Shown piece after piece: positions 1 through 9,632 of a stretch of 64,000 nucleotides of DNA. A model generated the notes under the pieces. It was not told the DNA's origin. It did no database searches and saw only the letters and a program-made list of their open reading frames with translations. The stretch comes from Collinsella sp. 4_8_47FAA (lineage in GTDB: Bacteria > Actinomycetota > Coriobacteriia > Coriobacteriales > Coriobacteriaceae). The position numbers and the translations under genes were made by a program. Location of the stretch: the NCBI RefSeq assembly GCF_000763055.1, contig NZ_KN214136.1:136034-200033 (forward strand), in the 5' to 3' direction. Within the stretch, counting starts at the first letter, position 1, and every line of letters begins with the position of its first letter.

Positions 1-50
1 TGTCAAATAAGTACCGAGCATTCGGTAGCAGAGAAAGGAAGGAGGGTGTC

Positions 51-2273
51 ATGGAGAAGCATAAAGTGATCTGCCCGTACTGCGGCGCCGGTTGCCAGTT
101 TAACCTCTTGGTCCAAAACGGCCAGGTCGTGGGTACCGAACCGCTCAACGGCATCACCAACCAGAGCGAGCTGTGCCTTAAGGGCATGAGCGGCTATGAC
201 TTCATCAACGACACCAAGATCTTGACTCCTCGCGTACTGCACCCGATGATCCGCCGCACCAAGGGCGCGGATCTTGAGCGCGTAAGCTGGGACGAGGCAC
301 TGGATTTCACCGCATCTAAGATGCAGGCCATAATTGACGAATATGGTCCTAACGCTGTCATGACCACCGGCTCTTCGCGAGGCGGCGGCAATGAGGCGAA
401 CTACGTCATGCAGAAGTTTACGCGTGCGTGCATCGGCACCCACAGCGTGGACAACTGCGCCCGTACTTGACACGGCCCTACTGTCCTCGGTCTGATGGAC
501 ACGGTTGGTTCAGGTTGCATGTCATGCTCCATCCCCGGTATGGAGGATGCGGGCTGCATTTTCCTCTTCGGCTATAACCCTGCCGATTCGCACCCCATCG
601 TCGCAAGGCGTATCGTGCGAGCCAAAGAAAAGGGTTGCAAGATCATCGTCGCCGATCCGCGCCATATCGAAACCGCGCGTATCGCCGATCTCTACCTTCC
701 GATCAAGAACGGTTGCAACGTCGCGTTCCTCAACGCCTTTGCCAACTGCTTGGTCAACGATGGCCTTTACGACAAGGAATTCGTCGCCGAGCACACGAAC
801 GGCTTTGACGAGTGGTGGGAGACCATCAAGAACTACACTCCCGAATCCGTACAGGACATCACGGGTGTCGAGCCCGCGTTGATCCACCAAGCTGCCGAGA
901 TGTACGCCACGGCGAAGCCCTCTGCCATCATTGGCTGGGGCATGGGCGTATGCCAGCAGAAGCAGAACCTGAAGACGGTGCACACCATCGCCTCCATCGC
1001 CTGCGTTGCCGGCCAGATCGGCAAACCCAATTCCGGCCTCGCGCCCGTGCGCGGTCAGAACAACGTCCAGGGCTCCTGCGATATGGGCATGCTGCCCAAC
1101 CTGTACCCTGGCTACCAGAAAGTCACCGACCCGGCTGTGCGTGCCAAGTTTGCCAAGGCTTGGGGCGTGCCCGAGGAAAAGCTCCCGCTCGAGGAGGGCT
1201 ACAAGCTCACCGACCTGGGCCACCTGGTCGACGAGGGCAAGGTGCACTGCTTCTACAACTACGGCGAGGACCCGGTGCAGACCGAGCCCGATTCGGCCGG
1301 TATGCGCAAGACGCTCTCCGAGCTGGATCTGTTCATTTGCCAGGACATCTTTATGACGCAGACGACCATGCTCGCCGACGTCATCCTGCCCGCTACCTCT
1401 TGGGGCGAGCACGAGGGTGTCTTTACCGCATCCGACCGTAGCTTCCAGCACTTTGACGCGGCCGTTCCGCCCAAGGGCGAGTGCCGTCACGACTGGGAGA
1501 TCTTCGCGGACCTGTCTACGCGTATGGGTTACCCCATGCACTACGACAACACCGAGCAGATCTGGAACGAGTGCATCAGCCTGTGCCCCAACTTTGTGGG
1601 CGCAACCTACGAGAAGATGGCTCCCGAGGGCGGCTACGCCCAGTGGCCTGTCAAGAGCACCGATGTGAACGACCACGGTACGCCCGACATGTTCGCTGGT
1701 GGCAAGTTCACCACCAAGGACGGTCGCGCCAACCTGATGGCGCACGACTGGGAGGCGCCCTCCGAGCTTCCCGATGATGAGTACCCGCTCATCCTGTGCA
1801 CCGTCCGCGAGGTCGGCCACTACAGCTGCCGCTCGATGACCGGCAACTGCAAGACGCTGGCACTGCTTGCCGACGAGCCCGGCTTTGTCCGCATGAATCC
1901 CGCGGACGCCCAGGCGCGCGGCATCAAGAACGGCGACATCGTCTCGATTCACAGCCGCCGCGGTCAGGTATACAGCCGCGCCGACGTGAGCGACCGTATC
2001 AACAAGGGCACGGTCTATATGACCTACCAGTGGTGGATCGGCAAGTGCAACGAGCTGACCATTCACAAGGTCGACCCGGTCTCGCACACGCCCGAGGACA
2101 AGTTCTCCGCCTGCCAGGTCGACGCTATCGCCGACCAGGTCTGGGCCGAGGGCGAGGTCGAGCGTCAGTACACCGAGCTCAAGCAGGCTCTGGTAGACGC
2201 CGCCGCTCCCCAGGACGTTGAGCCCGGCGCCGCCAAGTTCGATGACGAGACGCACGTGAACCAAATCGTGTAG
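51..2273 (+). CDS. fdhF: Formate dehydrogenase H, selenocysteine-containing
   Basis: This is the catalytic subunit that oxidises formate to CO2 in the formate hydrogenlyase complex, using bis-MGD molybdenum and one [4Fe-4S] cluster in the cytoplasm. The reading frame is open except for one TGA at codon 140 (468-470), exactly where E. coli FdhF has Sec140. The flanking residues NCART-U-HGP match the family. The cluster ligands C8, C11, C15 and C42 and the following Lys44 fall at E. coli numbering. The product is 740 residues counting Sec, with a C-terminus about 25 residues longer than the 715 of E. coli. A strong Shine-Dalgarno (AAGGAGGG) precedes the ATG. The gene heads the hyf cluster, and selA, selB and selC lie downstream, so UGA decoding is expected. 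Annotation as two fragments or as a pseudogene would be wrong. Confidence 0.97.
468..501 (+). promoter_or_regulatory. UGA selenocysteine codon with bacterial SECIS hairpin
   Basis: Exactly 11 nt after the UGA a five-base-pair stem TGTCC/GGACA (482-486 with 497-501) closes a ten-base loop that contains GGTCT (489-493). Both the spacing and the GGU apical loop match the E. coli fdhF SECIS that SelB recognises. The hairpin is read as coding sequence at the same time. Confidence 0.9.
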
Positions 2274-2294
2274 TCCCGTTCTCGTTGGCTTTTT

Positions 2295-2337
2295 GGGCCG
2301 GGCGTCCCGTACGTTCGGGAGCCCGGCCCGTTATTTT
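2295..2337 (+). terminator. Hairpin between fdhF and the hydrogenase genes
   Basis: A GC-rich stem GGGCCGGGC/GCCCGGCCC contains a second stem TCCCG/CGGGA and is followed by GTTATTTT. The broken U-run suggests a partial terminator or an mRNA-processing/stability stem that sets the ratio of fdhF to hyf expression, rather than a full stop. Confidence 0.55.
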
Positions 2338-2351
2338 GAAAGGAAGTGGGG

Positions 2352-2969
2352 ATGAACCGCTTCATCGACATCAACCCGGAGAGGTGCATCGGCTGCGGAA
2401 CATGCCAGTCCGCCTGTGCCGACGCCCACCGGATGCAGGGTCTTCAGGATACGCCGCGCTTGGCGCTCGTGAAGACCGGCGGTATTTCGGCCGCCCTTGC
2501 CTGCCACCATTGCGAGGGTGCCCCCTGCGCCGAGGTCTGCCCGGTGAATGCCATCGAGCACGATGGCGACCGCATCCACGTCAAGGAGCAGGAGTGCATC
2601 GGGTGCAGGCTGTGCGCCATCGCGTGCCCCTTCGGAGCCATCCATCCCGATGGCACGTCTATCGCCGGTGTCGCAGGCATGTGCGACCCGACGCCTTCGT
2701 ATCCTAAGTCCCTGAGCAGCCTGCTTACGTGGGCTCCCGGCCAGTACACCTGCGCTGTCAAGTGCGACCTGTGCGCCTTCGATCCGGACGGCCCGCATTG
2801 TGTGGCGGCGTGCCCCACCAAGGCGCTGACCGTCATGGGCGGCGCGGCCGATCGCGAGCTCGACGAGGCCAAGCGCCTGCGCTCGATCGAAAACGGTCCA
2901 GTCGTCGACGTTACCGCTGTGGCCCAGGGCCTGTCCGAGAAAGCAGAAGGGAGCGTAAACAATGGATAG
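2352..2969 (+). CDS. hyfA: Hydrogenase-4 electron-transfer ferredoxin subunit (HyfA/HydN type)
   Basis: This 205-residue polyferredoxin passes electrons from FdhF toward the hydrogenase. Four cysteine clusters are visible in order: CIGCGTCQSAC near the start, CHHCEGAPCAEVCP, CIGCRLCAIACP, and CDLCAFDPDGPHCVAACP near residue 140. This is the usual four [4Fe-4S] pattern of the HyfA/HycB/HydN family. The ATG is chosen over a GTG two codons upstream because GAAAGGAAG sits at normal distance from it. The gene overlaps hyfB by 8 nt, indicating translational coupling. Because fdhF lies directly upstream, it could equally be called hydN or hycB. Confidence 0.9.
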   Translation: MNRFIDINPERCIGCGTCQSACADAHRMQGLQDTPRLALVKTGGISAALACHHCEGAPCAEVCPVNAIEHDGDRIHVKEQECIGCRLCAIACPFGAIHPDGTSIAGVAGMCDPTPSYPKSLSSLLTWAPGQYTCAVKCDLCAFDPDGPHCVAACPTKALTVMGGAADRELDEAKRLRSIENGPVVDVTAVAQGLSEKAEGSVNNG

Positions 2970-4980
2970 CATGACGCTGTTTATCGCATCGCTTGCCGTC
3001 TCGTGCATCGGTGCGCTCGCCTCGGTTCTGCTGATCAAGGCCGATAACGCCGCCAAGACCGCCGGCTGCCTGATCGGCGCCGTCGCGGCCGTGCTGTCGT
3101 TCATCGCGGGCCTCGAGGCCGTGCTTGGCGACGTTTCGTCCCTCAACACGGTCTTCTTTTTCCCGTTCGCCCGTCTCGAGCTCTTGCTCAACGGCCTTGC
3201 GGGCCTGATCGTGGTCCTCATCTCAATCCTCGCCTTTGCGGGCTTTATCTACGGTCTGTCCTACTTCGATGAGTACCCGGGCAAGGTCGGGCGCGCCGGT
3301 TTCTTCATGAACACCTTCGTCGCCTCGATGATGCTCGTCATCACCGCCGACAACGTGTTCTGGTTCCTGGTCGCCTTTGAGCTCATGTCCCTTACGAGCT
3401 ACTTCCTTGTCGTTATCGAGGAGAACAAGAACTCCATTAGGGGCGGTTGGCTCTACTTCGTCATCGCGCACGTGGGCTTTGTCCTTATCATGGCGAGCTT
3501 CCTGCTCATGACCAACGGCGTGGGCGGTTCCTTCAGCTTCAGTGATTTCCGTACGCATGACTTTGGACCCGCCGTCTCCTCCGCGTGCTTCGTCCTCGCG
3601 TTCTTCGGATTCGGCGCAAAGGCCGGTATCATCCCGCTGCACTCCTGGCTGCCCCAGGCGCACCCCGAGGCGCCGTCCAACGTGTCCGCCCTCATGTCCG
3701 GCGGCATGATCAAGATCGGCATCCTGGGAATCCTCAAGGTCGGTCTCGACCTGCTCGCGGGTTCGGGCGTCCAGCTCTGGTGGGGCCTCATGGTCCTGGT
3801 CTTCGGATCCATCTCGTCGGTCCTGGGCGTCGTCTACGCCCTCCACGAGCACGACATTAAGCGCCTGCTGGCCTACCACTCCGTCGAGAACATCGGCATC
3901 ATCTTGCTCGGTGTCGGCGCGTCCATGACGGCGCACGCCCTGGGCAACGACGTCATCGCGACGATCGCGCTCATGGCCGCCCTCTACCACACGCTCAACC
4001 ACGCCATGTTCAAGGGCGAGCTGTTCCTCGGCGCGGGCTCCCTGCTCTATGCCACGGGTACGCGCAACATGGAGAAGATGGGCGGCCTGTTCCGCCGTAT
4101 GCCGGTCACGGCCGTCTGCTTCCTCATCGGTGCCCTTGCCATCTCGGCTATCCCGCCGCTCAACGGCTTCGTTTCCGAGTGGTTCACCTACCAGTCCCTG
4201 TTCAACATCTCGACGCTCTCCAACCCGGTCGTCATGGTGTTCGCCGTCGCCTCCGCGGCCGCCCTCGCCATCACCGGTGCCCTGGCCGTCACGTGCTTCG
4301 TGAAGGCCTACGGCGTCTCGTTCGCGAGCAGCCCTCGTTCCCAGGAGGCCGCGAACGCCAAGGAGTCCCCGGCTCCGATGTTGTTCTCGCAGATGCTCCT
4401 CGCGGCCATCTGCGTGGTGCTGGGAATCGGCTCTCCCGTCATCGCCCCGGTTCTGGGCGACGTCGCCCAGAGCGTGCTTGCCGGCTCTGCCATCACAGCC
4501 ACCTCGGGCGTGTCTCTGGTGAACGAGATTTCCGGTGCCGCCACCTCCACCCCCGCGATCGCCATCGCGCTCGTGGTCCTCACCGGCCTCGCGTTCGTGT
4601 TGAGGTCCTGCCTCGGCACCAAGGCCCCCGCTAAGAAGACCGACCCTTGGGCGTGCGGCTACGAGCCCAACGAGCACATGCCCGTCGTCGCCACGAGCTT
4701 CGCGTCAGACGTAGAGCTCTTCATGGGCCCGCTCTACACCCTGCGCGAGGTATGCACCAAGATCTGCTGGTCCATCGCGCACGTGTTCCAGAAGCTCACC
4801 GGTGTCGCCCAGGGCGTTGAGCCCCTGCCCGACCGCTTCCTGGTCGATGCACCGAGCGAGGGTGCCGATAAGCTGGCCGGCCTCGCCTCCAAGATCGAGG
4901 GCGGCAACTACTCCGTATACATCTGCTACATCGTCGCGGCGCTCGTGGTCTTCCTCGTGCTCGCCGTGGTCATGGTCTAG
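2962..4980 (+). CDS. hyfB: Hydrogenase-4 component B, antiporter-like membrane subunit
   Basis: A 672-residue polytopic membrane protein of the NuoL/MrpA (proton-conducting transporter) family, identical in length to E. coli HyfB. Hydrophobic helices run throughout, and the conserved central block is visible (PLHSWLPQAHPEAPSNVSALMSG split around residues 220-240, then a DIKRLLAYHSVENIG stretch). It should form part of the proton- or sodium-translocating arm of the group 4 hydrogenase. The start lies inside the end of hyfA, and hyfC follows after 17 nt, so it sits within one long operon. Confidence 0.92.
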   Translation: MDSMTLFIASLAVSCIGALASVLLIKADNAAKTAGCLIGAVAAVLSFIAGLEAVLGDVSSLNTVFFFPFARLELLLNGLAGLIVVLISILAFAGFIYGLSYFDEYPGKVGRAGFFMNTFVASMMLVITADNVFWFLVAFELMSLTSYFLVVIEENKNSIRGGWLYFVIAHVGFVLIMASFLLMTNGVGGSFSFSDFRTHDFGPAVSSACFVLAFFGFGAKAGIIPLHSWLPQAHPEAPSNVSALMSGGMIKIGILGILKVGLDLLAGSGVQLWWGLMVLVFGSISSVLGVVYALHEHDIKRLLAYHSVENIGIILLGVGASMTAHALGNDVIATIALMAALYHTLNHAMFKGELFLGAGSLLYATGTRNMEKMGGLFRRMPVTAVCFLIGALAISAIPPLNGFVSEWFTYQSLFNISTLSNPVVMVFAVASAAALAITGALAVTCFVKAYGVSFASSPRSQEAANAKESPAPMLFSQMLLAAICVVLGIGSPVIAPVLGDVAQSVLAGSAITATSGVSLVNEISGAATSTPAIAIALVVLTGLAFVLRSCLGTKAPAKKTDPWACGYEPNEHMPVVATSFASDVELFMGPLYTLREVCTKICWSIAHVFQKLTGVAQGVEPLPDRFLVDAPSEGADKLAGLASKIEGGNYSVYICYIVAALVVFLVLAVVMV

Positions 4981-4997
4981 AGAGAGGAGAGGATATT

Positions 4998-5921
4998 ATG
5001 AACATCGTTCTTGCGATAGCGCAGGGCCTCGTGGTCATGCTGGTCGCGCCCTTCTTCTCCGGCCTCGCCCGTGTGATTCGCGCGAAGATGCACAATCGCC
5101 GCGGTCCGTCCATCCTTCAGGATTACCGGGACCTCGCGAAGCTCATGGCGCGTCCCGAGTCCGTGAGTTCCGACTCGAGCTTCGTGCTGCGCATCATGCC
5201 GCCGCTGTTCCTCGCGGTGTCGTTCATGCTCGCCATGGGCCTGCCCATGTTCACGCTCGAGAGCCCCATGCCCGTCTTTGGTGACGCCATCACCATCATG
5301 TACGCGCTCGCGCTGTCCCGCTTCTTCTTCGCGCTGTCCGGCGTGGATTCCTCCAACGCCTACGCGGGCTTCGGCGGTATCCGCGAGCTCCTCATGAGCG
5401 TGCTCATCGAGCCGTCCATGCTCATCGCGCTGTTTACCGTCGCCATCGTGTGCGGCTCCACGGACATTGCGACCATGGGTCAGCACGTCGTTACGGGCAA
5501 CGTCTCGAGCGTCGTCGCCGTCATCCTCGCCGGCGTCGCCTTCGCGGCCGCCTGCTATATGGAGCTCGGCAAGCTTCCGTTCGATCAGGCCGAAGCCGAG
5601 CAGGAGCTCCAGGAGGGCCCGCTCGCCGAGCTCTCCGGCCCGTCCCTGGCCATGATGAAGCTCGCCATGGGCATGAAGCAGGTCGTGGTCGTCGCTTGGT
5701 TCACCTCCATCTTCATCCCCTGGGGAGAGCCCGCGACCATCGGCGTCACCGCTCTCGTGGGCGCCGTCGTCTTCCTTGTCAAGTGCCTGGTCGATTTCGT
5801 TGTCTGCGGCGTGCTCGAGAACTCCGTTTCCCGTTCGCGCTTCAAGGTGCTCGGTAACCAGACCTGGGCCGTCGTCGGCATCGCGGTCCTCGCGTTCGTC
5901 TTCGTCGTCGTAGGCGTGTAG
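4998..5921 (+). CDS. hyfC: Hydrogenase-4 component C (NuoH/HycD-like)
   Basis: A 307-residue membrane subunit of the NuoH/HycD family that anchors the hydrogenase soluble arm to the membrane. Seen in the sequence: an N-terminal helix, then the family stretch RRGPSILQDYRDLAKL, and the acidic loop LPFDQAEAEQELQEG near residue 195 that lines the quinone-side cavity in complex I relatives. RBS AGAGAGGAGAG precedes the ATG. It lies between hyfB and hyfD with short gaps, matching E. coli hyf order. Confidence 0.92.
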   Translation: MNIVLAIAQGLVVMLVAPFFSGLARVIRAKMHNRRGPSILQDYRDLAKLMARPESVSSDSSFVLRIMPPLFLAVSFMLAMGLPMFTLESPMPVFGDAITIMYALALSRFFFALSGVDSSNAYAGFGGIRELLMSVLIEPSMLIALFTVAIVCGSTDIATMGQHVVTGNVSSVVAVILAGVAFAAACYMELGKLPFDQAEAEQELQEGPLAELSGPSLAMMKLAMGMKQVVVVAWFTSIFIPWGEPATIGVTALVGAVVFLVKCLVDFVVCGVLENSVSRSRFKVLGNQTWAVVGIAVLAFVFVVVGV

Positions 5922-5937
5922 GGAGAAGGGAGAAACT

Positions 5938-7395
5938 ATGTCAATCGAATCGAGCTTGTCCCTCTTTGCCATGGTGGCGATCGCCGTCCCCATGCTGGGC
6001 TCCCTGCTCATCGTCATGCTGCCGCGTCCCTACGCTAAATGGGTCTGCGCCTTTGCCGGCGGCATCGCCACGGTCGCTTCCGTTGGCTTGGCCGCGACGT
6101 TTGCCGGAAACGGCATGAACGCGGTCGATGTAACCTGGGCGAGTATGGGCCAGACCTTGGTCATGGGCTTCATATTCGACCGGATGAGCACGCTGCTCGC
6201 ACCCGCGTTCGTCGCTATCGGCCTGCTCGTCGTCATCTATTCGTTCCCGTACATGAGCGATAAGAACAAGGAGCATCCCGACGCGCCCCGTCGCCGCTTC
6301 TACGTGTACTTCTCCACGTTCATCGGCGCCATGGCCGGTCTCGCCTACAGCTCCACCATCGTCGGCCAGCTCGTTTTCTTCGAGATCACCGGCGTGTGCT
6401 CCTGGGGCCTCATCAGCTACTACATGACGCCCACGGCCAAGAAGGCCGGTATGAAGGCGCTCATCATCACCCATATCGGCGCTCTGGGACTCTACATCGG
6501 CGCGGCCTTCCTGTTCGCCGGAACCGGCACGTTCGCGCTGAGCGCGATCTCCCAGCTCGATTCCGGTATGAAGACCGTCGTGCTGCTGCTCATCCTGTTC
6601 GCCGCTTGGGCCAAGTCCGCCCAGTTCCCGCTCTACATGTGGCTGCCCTCCGCAATGGAGGCCCCCACGCCCGTTTCCGCCTACCTCCATGGCGCGTCCA
6701 TGGTGAAGGTCGGCGTGTGCGTGTTCGCCCGCGCTCTTGCGAGTGCCGGCGATATCCCCGAGATCGTCGGTTGGGTCGCCATCATCGACGCCGTCGTGAC
6801 CATGCTCTTCGGCTTCCTCATGTACCTGCCCCAGAAGGATATGAAGCGCCTGCTCGCCTTCTCGACGATCGCGCAGCTCGCCTACGTGTTCTTCGGCCTG
6901 GGCCTCTCCGTGTTCGGAAGCCAGATGGCGTTCAACGGCGCCGTCGAGCACATCTTCAACCACGCGTTCACCAAAACCCTGTTCTTCCTCATCGCCGGCT
7001 CCCTCAGCTTCACGCTGGGAACCCGTATGTTGCCCAAGATCCAGGGCCTCATGAAGAAGTACCCGGTCACGGGCGTGGGCTTCGCGGTCGCCGCGACCGC
7101 TATCGCCGGCGTGCCCCCCATGAGCACGTTCTTCTCCAAGTTCCAGATTATTTCCGGTGGCTTCGCGGTTGGTGCTTCCAACACGGTCATCTTCGTCCTC
7201 GTGTGCGTCATGGTCGTCGAGACCGTCGCCACCTTCGCATGGTTCCTGCGTTGGATGGGTAAGGTCCTGCCCGGTGAGCCGAGCGAGACCGTGGCCGCCG
7301 GCCAGCCCCTTCCGCGCGCCATGGCGTTCGTGTTCGTCGTCCTCATGATCATGGTCGTCGTCGCCGGTCCTCTGTCCTCTAGTTGGATGGGTTAG
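5938..7395 (+). CDS. hyfD: Hydrogenase-4 component D, antiporter-like subunit
   Basis: A 485-residue proton-conducting membrane subunit (NuoL/M/N fold; E. coli HyfD is 479). The diagnostic core is visible around residues 225-320: SAQFPLYMWLPSAMEAPTP, then QKDMKRLLAFSTIAQ. HyfD, together with HyfE and HyfF, distinguishes Hyf (FHL-2-like) from the smaller Hyc enzyme and implies additional ion-translocating capacity. It is preceded by GGGAGAAGGGAGAA and is tightly spaced in the operon. Confidence 0.92.
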   Translation: MSIESSLSLFAMVAIAVPMLGSLLIVMLPRPYAKWVCAFAGGIATVASVGLAATFAGNGMNAVDVTWASMGQTLVMGFIFDRMSTLLAPAFVAIGLLVVIYSFPYMSDKNKEHPDAPRRRFYVYFSTFIGAMAGLAYSSTIVGQLVFFEITGVCSWGLISYYMTPTAKKAGMKALIITHIGALGLYIGAAFLFAGTGTFALSAISQLDSGMKTVVLLLILFAAWAKSAQFPLYMWLPSAMEAPTPVSAYLHGASMVKVGVCVFARALASAGDIPEIVGWVAIIDAVVTMLFGFLMYLPQKDMKRLLAFSTIAQLAYVFFGLGLSVFGSQMAFNGAVEHIFNHAFTKTLFFLIAGSLSFTLGTRMLPKIQGLMKKYPVTGVGFAVAATAIAGVPPMSTFFSKFQIISGGFAVGASNTVIFVLVCVMVVETVATFAWFLRWMGKVLPGEPSETVAAGQPLPRAMAFVFVVLMIMVVVAGPLSSSWMG

Positions 7396-7405
7396 GAGGT
7401 AGGAC

Positions 7406-8059
7406 ATGGGTTATTCGTTAGTCAATATCCTGGGCGGTCTTCTGATCGTGACCTCCACCATGGTGGTCGTCTCGAAGACCATCCCGTCCGCCATTAAGTG
7501 GTACGCGATCCAGTCGGTTGTCCTGGTGGGCGTGCTGCTCACCCTGGGCCTCACCACCGGTGCCACCGAGCTTCTCATGTGGGCCGCGTCGGCCTTCGTC
7601 ACCAAGGTGATCCTCGTTCCGTTCATTCTCAACCGTGCCTACAAAAAGATGGGTTCGCCTGCCGATAGCACGCTGACCTCCTCCATCAAGCCGGCCTGGA
7701 CCATCATCCTCACCGGTCTGGAGGTGGCCATCTGCTTCGCGGTGGTCACGCGCCTGAGCCTGCCCACCGCTGAGGTGGCTACTCCGGCCCTCGCCATCAG
7801 CTTCGCGCACTTCTTCGTCGGCCTCACGTGCATCATCTCCCAGCGCAACATCCTCAAGCAAATCTTCGGGTACTGCCTTATGGAGAACGGTAGCCACGTG
7901 ACGCTCGCCCTGCTCGCGCCCACGGCCCCCGAGATCATCGAGATCGGCATCGCCACCGACGCCATTTTCGCCGTCATCATCATGTCCGCCGTCGTCGTGA
8001 GGATCTGGAACGACACCAAGTCGCTCGACTCCCACGACCTGACCGAATTGAAGGGGTAG
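7406..8059 (+). CDS. hyfE: Hydrogenase-4 component E (NuoK-like)
   Basis: A 217-residue small membrane protein, mostly hydrophobic helices, matching HyfE (216 in E. coli), which is distantly NuoK/MrpC-like. It starts 10 nt after hyfD behind GGAGGTAGGAC and ends 3 nt before hyfF. Assignment rests on size, the stretch ISQRNILKQIFGYCLMENGSH typical of the family (here split over residues ~148-168), and its position in the conserved hyf order. Confidence 0.88.
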   Translation: MGYSLVNILGGLLIVTSTMVVVSKTIPSAIKWYAIQSVVLVGVLLTLGLTTGATELLMWAASAFVTKVILVPFILNRAYKKMGSPADSTLTSSIKPAWTIILTGLEVAICFAVVTRLSLPTAEVATPALAISFAHFFVGLTCIISQRNILKQIFGYCLMENGSHVTLALLAPTAPEIIEIGIATDAIFAVIIMSAVVVRIWNDTKSLDSHDLTELKG

Positions 8060-8062
8060 GCC

Positions 8063-9628
8063 ATGGATGTTTCAATGCTGACGGTCGCCCTGCTCGCTTG
8101 TCCCCTCGTGTTCTCCCTGATTATGGCTGCGCTCCCCAAGACGACGTCCTACAGCGTCTTTGCGGGGCTCAACACCATCTCCGTCGCGGCGACCCTCGTC
8201 CTTTCGGTCGTCACCGCGGGAACCATGCTCTCGAGCGGGCAGAATATCGACGCTTTGGGCCTGTGGCTCCATCTCGATTCGCTCTCGTCGATCTTCGTCC
8301 TTCTGGTAGGCATCATCGGGTTCATCACCGGCGTGTACTCCATCTCCTATATCAAGATCGATATCGAGGAGAAGACCATGCCGGCCGAGCGCACCAAGCA
8401 GTACTACGCGCTGTTTAGCCTGTTCGTTTTCACGATGCTGCTCGCCTGCCTGTCCAACAACATCATCCTCACCTGGGCGGCGGTCGAGGCCACCACGTTG
8501 TCGACCGTGTTCCTCGTGGGCATCTACAAGAACAAGCAGGCGCTCGAGGCGTCTTGGAAGTACGCGATGGTCTGCACCGCCGGCGTGGCCTTCGGCCTGT
8601 TCGGCACGCTGCTCATCTACGCGAACGCCGCCGATATCATGCCCAACGCGCATGAGGCAGCCTTCCTCACCTCCATCATGCCCTACGCCGACCAATTCGA
8701 CCCGATGCTCGTGCGCCTCGCGTTCGCGTTCATCGTCATCGGCTTCGGCACCAAGGCGGGCCTGTTCCCCATGCACACTTGGCTGCCCGACGCGCACTCC
8801 CAGGCTCCGAGCCCGGTCTCCGCGCTGCTCTCGGGCGTGCTGCTCAAGTGCGCCATGCTGGTGATCATCCGCTTCTACTCCCTGTCCATCATCACGGTGG
8901 GCGACACCTATCCGCGTACGCTCCTGCTCATCCTGGGCACGCTGTCCATCCTGGTGGCCGCCCTGTGCATCTTTAAGCAGGACGATATCAAGCGCCGCTT
9001 CGCGTACTCCTCCGTCGACAACGTCGGCGTGGTCGCGCTGTGCCTGGGTATCGGTGGTCCGCTCGGTATCGCCGCCTGCCTGCTGCACTGCATCTTCCAC
9101 GGTTTCACGAAGGCGCTCGCCTTCTGCATGGCCGGTAACATCCAGCACATCTACCACACCCGCGACCTGAACAAGATCAAGGGCGTCGTCGAGATCGCTC
9201 CCGTCACGGCAGCGCTCACCATCATCGCCCTGCTCGCGCTCGCCGCCTTCCCGCCGTTCGCCCTGTTCATCTCCGAGTTCCTCACCTTCGTGGCCGGTGT
9301 CCAGTCCGGTCCCATCTGGGTGGTCGTGCTCGTGGCCATTGGCCTCACCGGCGTGTACTTTGCCCTTACCGGCATCGCGCTCAAGTCCATCTTCGGCAAG
9401 GCGCCCGAGGGCATGAAGCGCCACGAGGTGCCCGCCCTCATGATCATCCCCGAGATCGCCCTCGCGATCGTGGTCATGTGGTTCGGTATCGCCACCCCGG
9501 TCGCCATCACGAGCGGCGTCGAGGATGCAACGTCCGTCGTTTTGAACCAGAGCGTCGAAGAGCTCCACGAGGCTCCTCTCTACCGCATGGTGTTCAGTTC
9601 CCAGACCAAGACAAGCGAGGTGAATTAG
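8063..9628 (+). CDS. hyfF: Hydrogenase-4 component F, antiporter-like subunit
   Basis: A 521-residue NuoN/NuoL-fold membrane subunit (E. coli HyfF 526). Core motifs are present near residues 230-320: GLFPMHTWLPDAHSQAPSP followed by KQDDIKRRFAYSSVDNVG. With HyfB and HyfD it makes three antiporter-like subunits, comparable in number to respiratory complex I. hyfG begins 4 nt after the stop codon, preceded by CGAGGTG. Confidence 0.92.
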   Translation: MDVSMLTVALLACPLVFSLIMAALPKTTSYSVFAGLNTISVAATLVLSVVTAGTMLSSGQNIDALGLWLHLDSLSSIFVLLVGIIGFITGVYSISYIKIDIEEKTMPAERTKQYYALFSLFVFTMLLACLSNNIILTWAAVEATTLSTVFLVGIYKNKQALEASWKYAMVCTAGVAFGLFGTLLIYANAADIMPNAHEAAFLTSIMPYADQFDPMLVRLAFAFIVIGFGTKAGLFPMHTWLPDAHSQAPSPVSALLSGVLLKCAMLVIIRFYSLSIITVGDTYPRTLLLILGTLSILVAALCIFKQDDIKRRFAYSSVDNVGVVALCLGIGGPLGIAACLLHCIFHGFTKALAFCMAGNIQHIYHTRDLNKIKGVVEIAPVTAALTIIALLALAAFPPFALFISEFLTFVAGVQSGPIWVVVLVAIGLTGVYFALTGIALKSIFGKAPEGMKRHEVPALMIIPEIALAIVVMWFGIATPVAITSGVEDATSVVLNQSVEELHEAPLYRMVFSSQTKTSEVN

Positions 9629-9632
9629 CACC

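Noticed and set aside
51..2273. fdhF as two separate genes or a pseudogene
   Set aside because: The break is a UGA at the exact Sec position with a correctly spaced SECIS, and selA, selB and selC are present.
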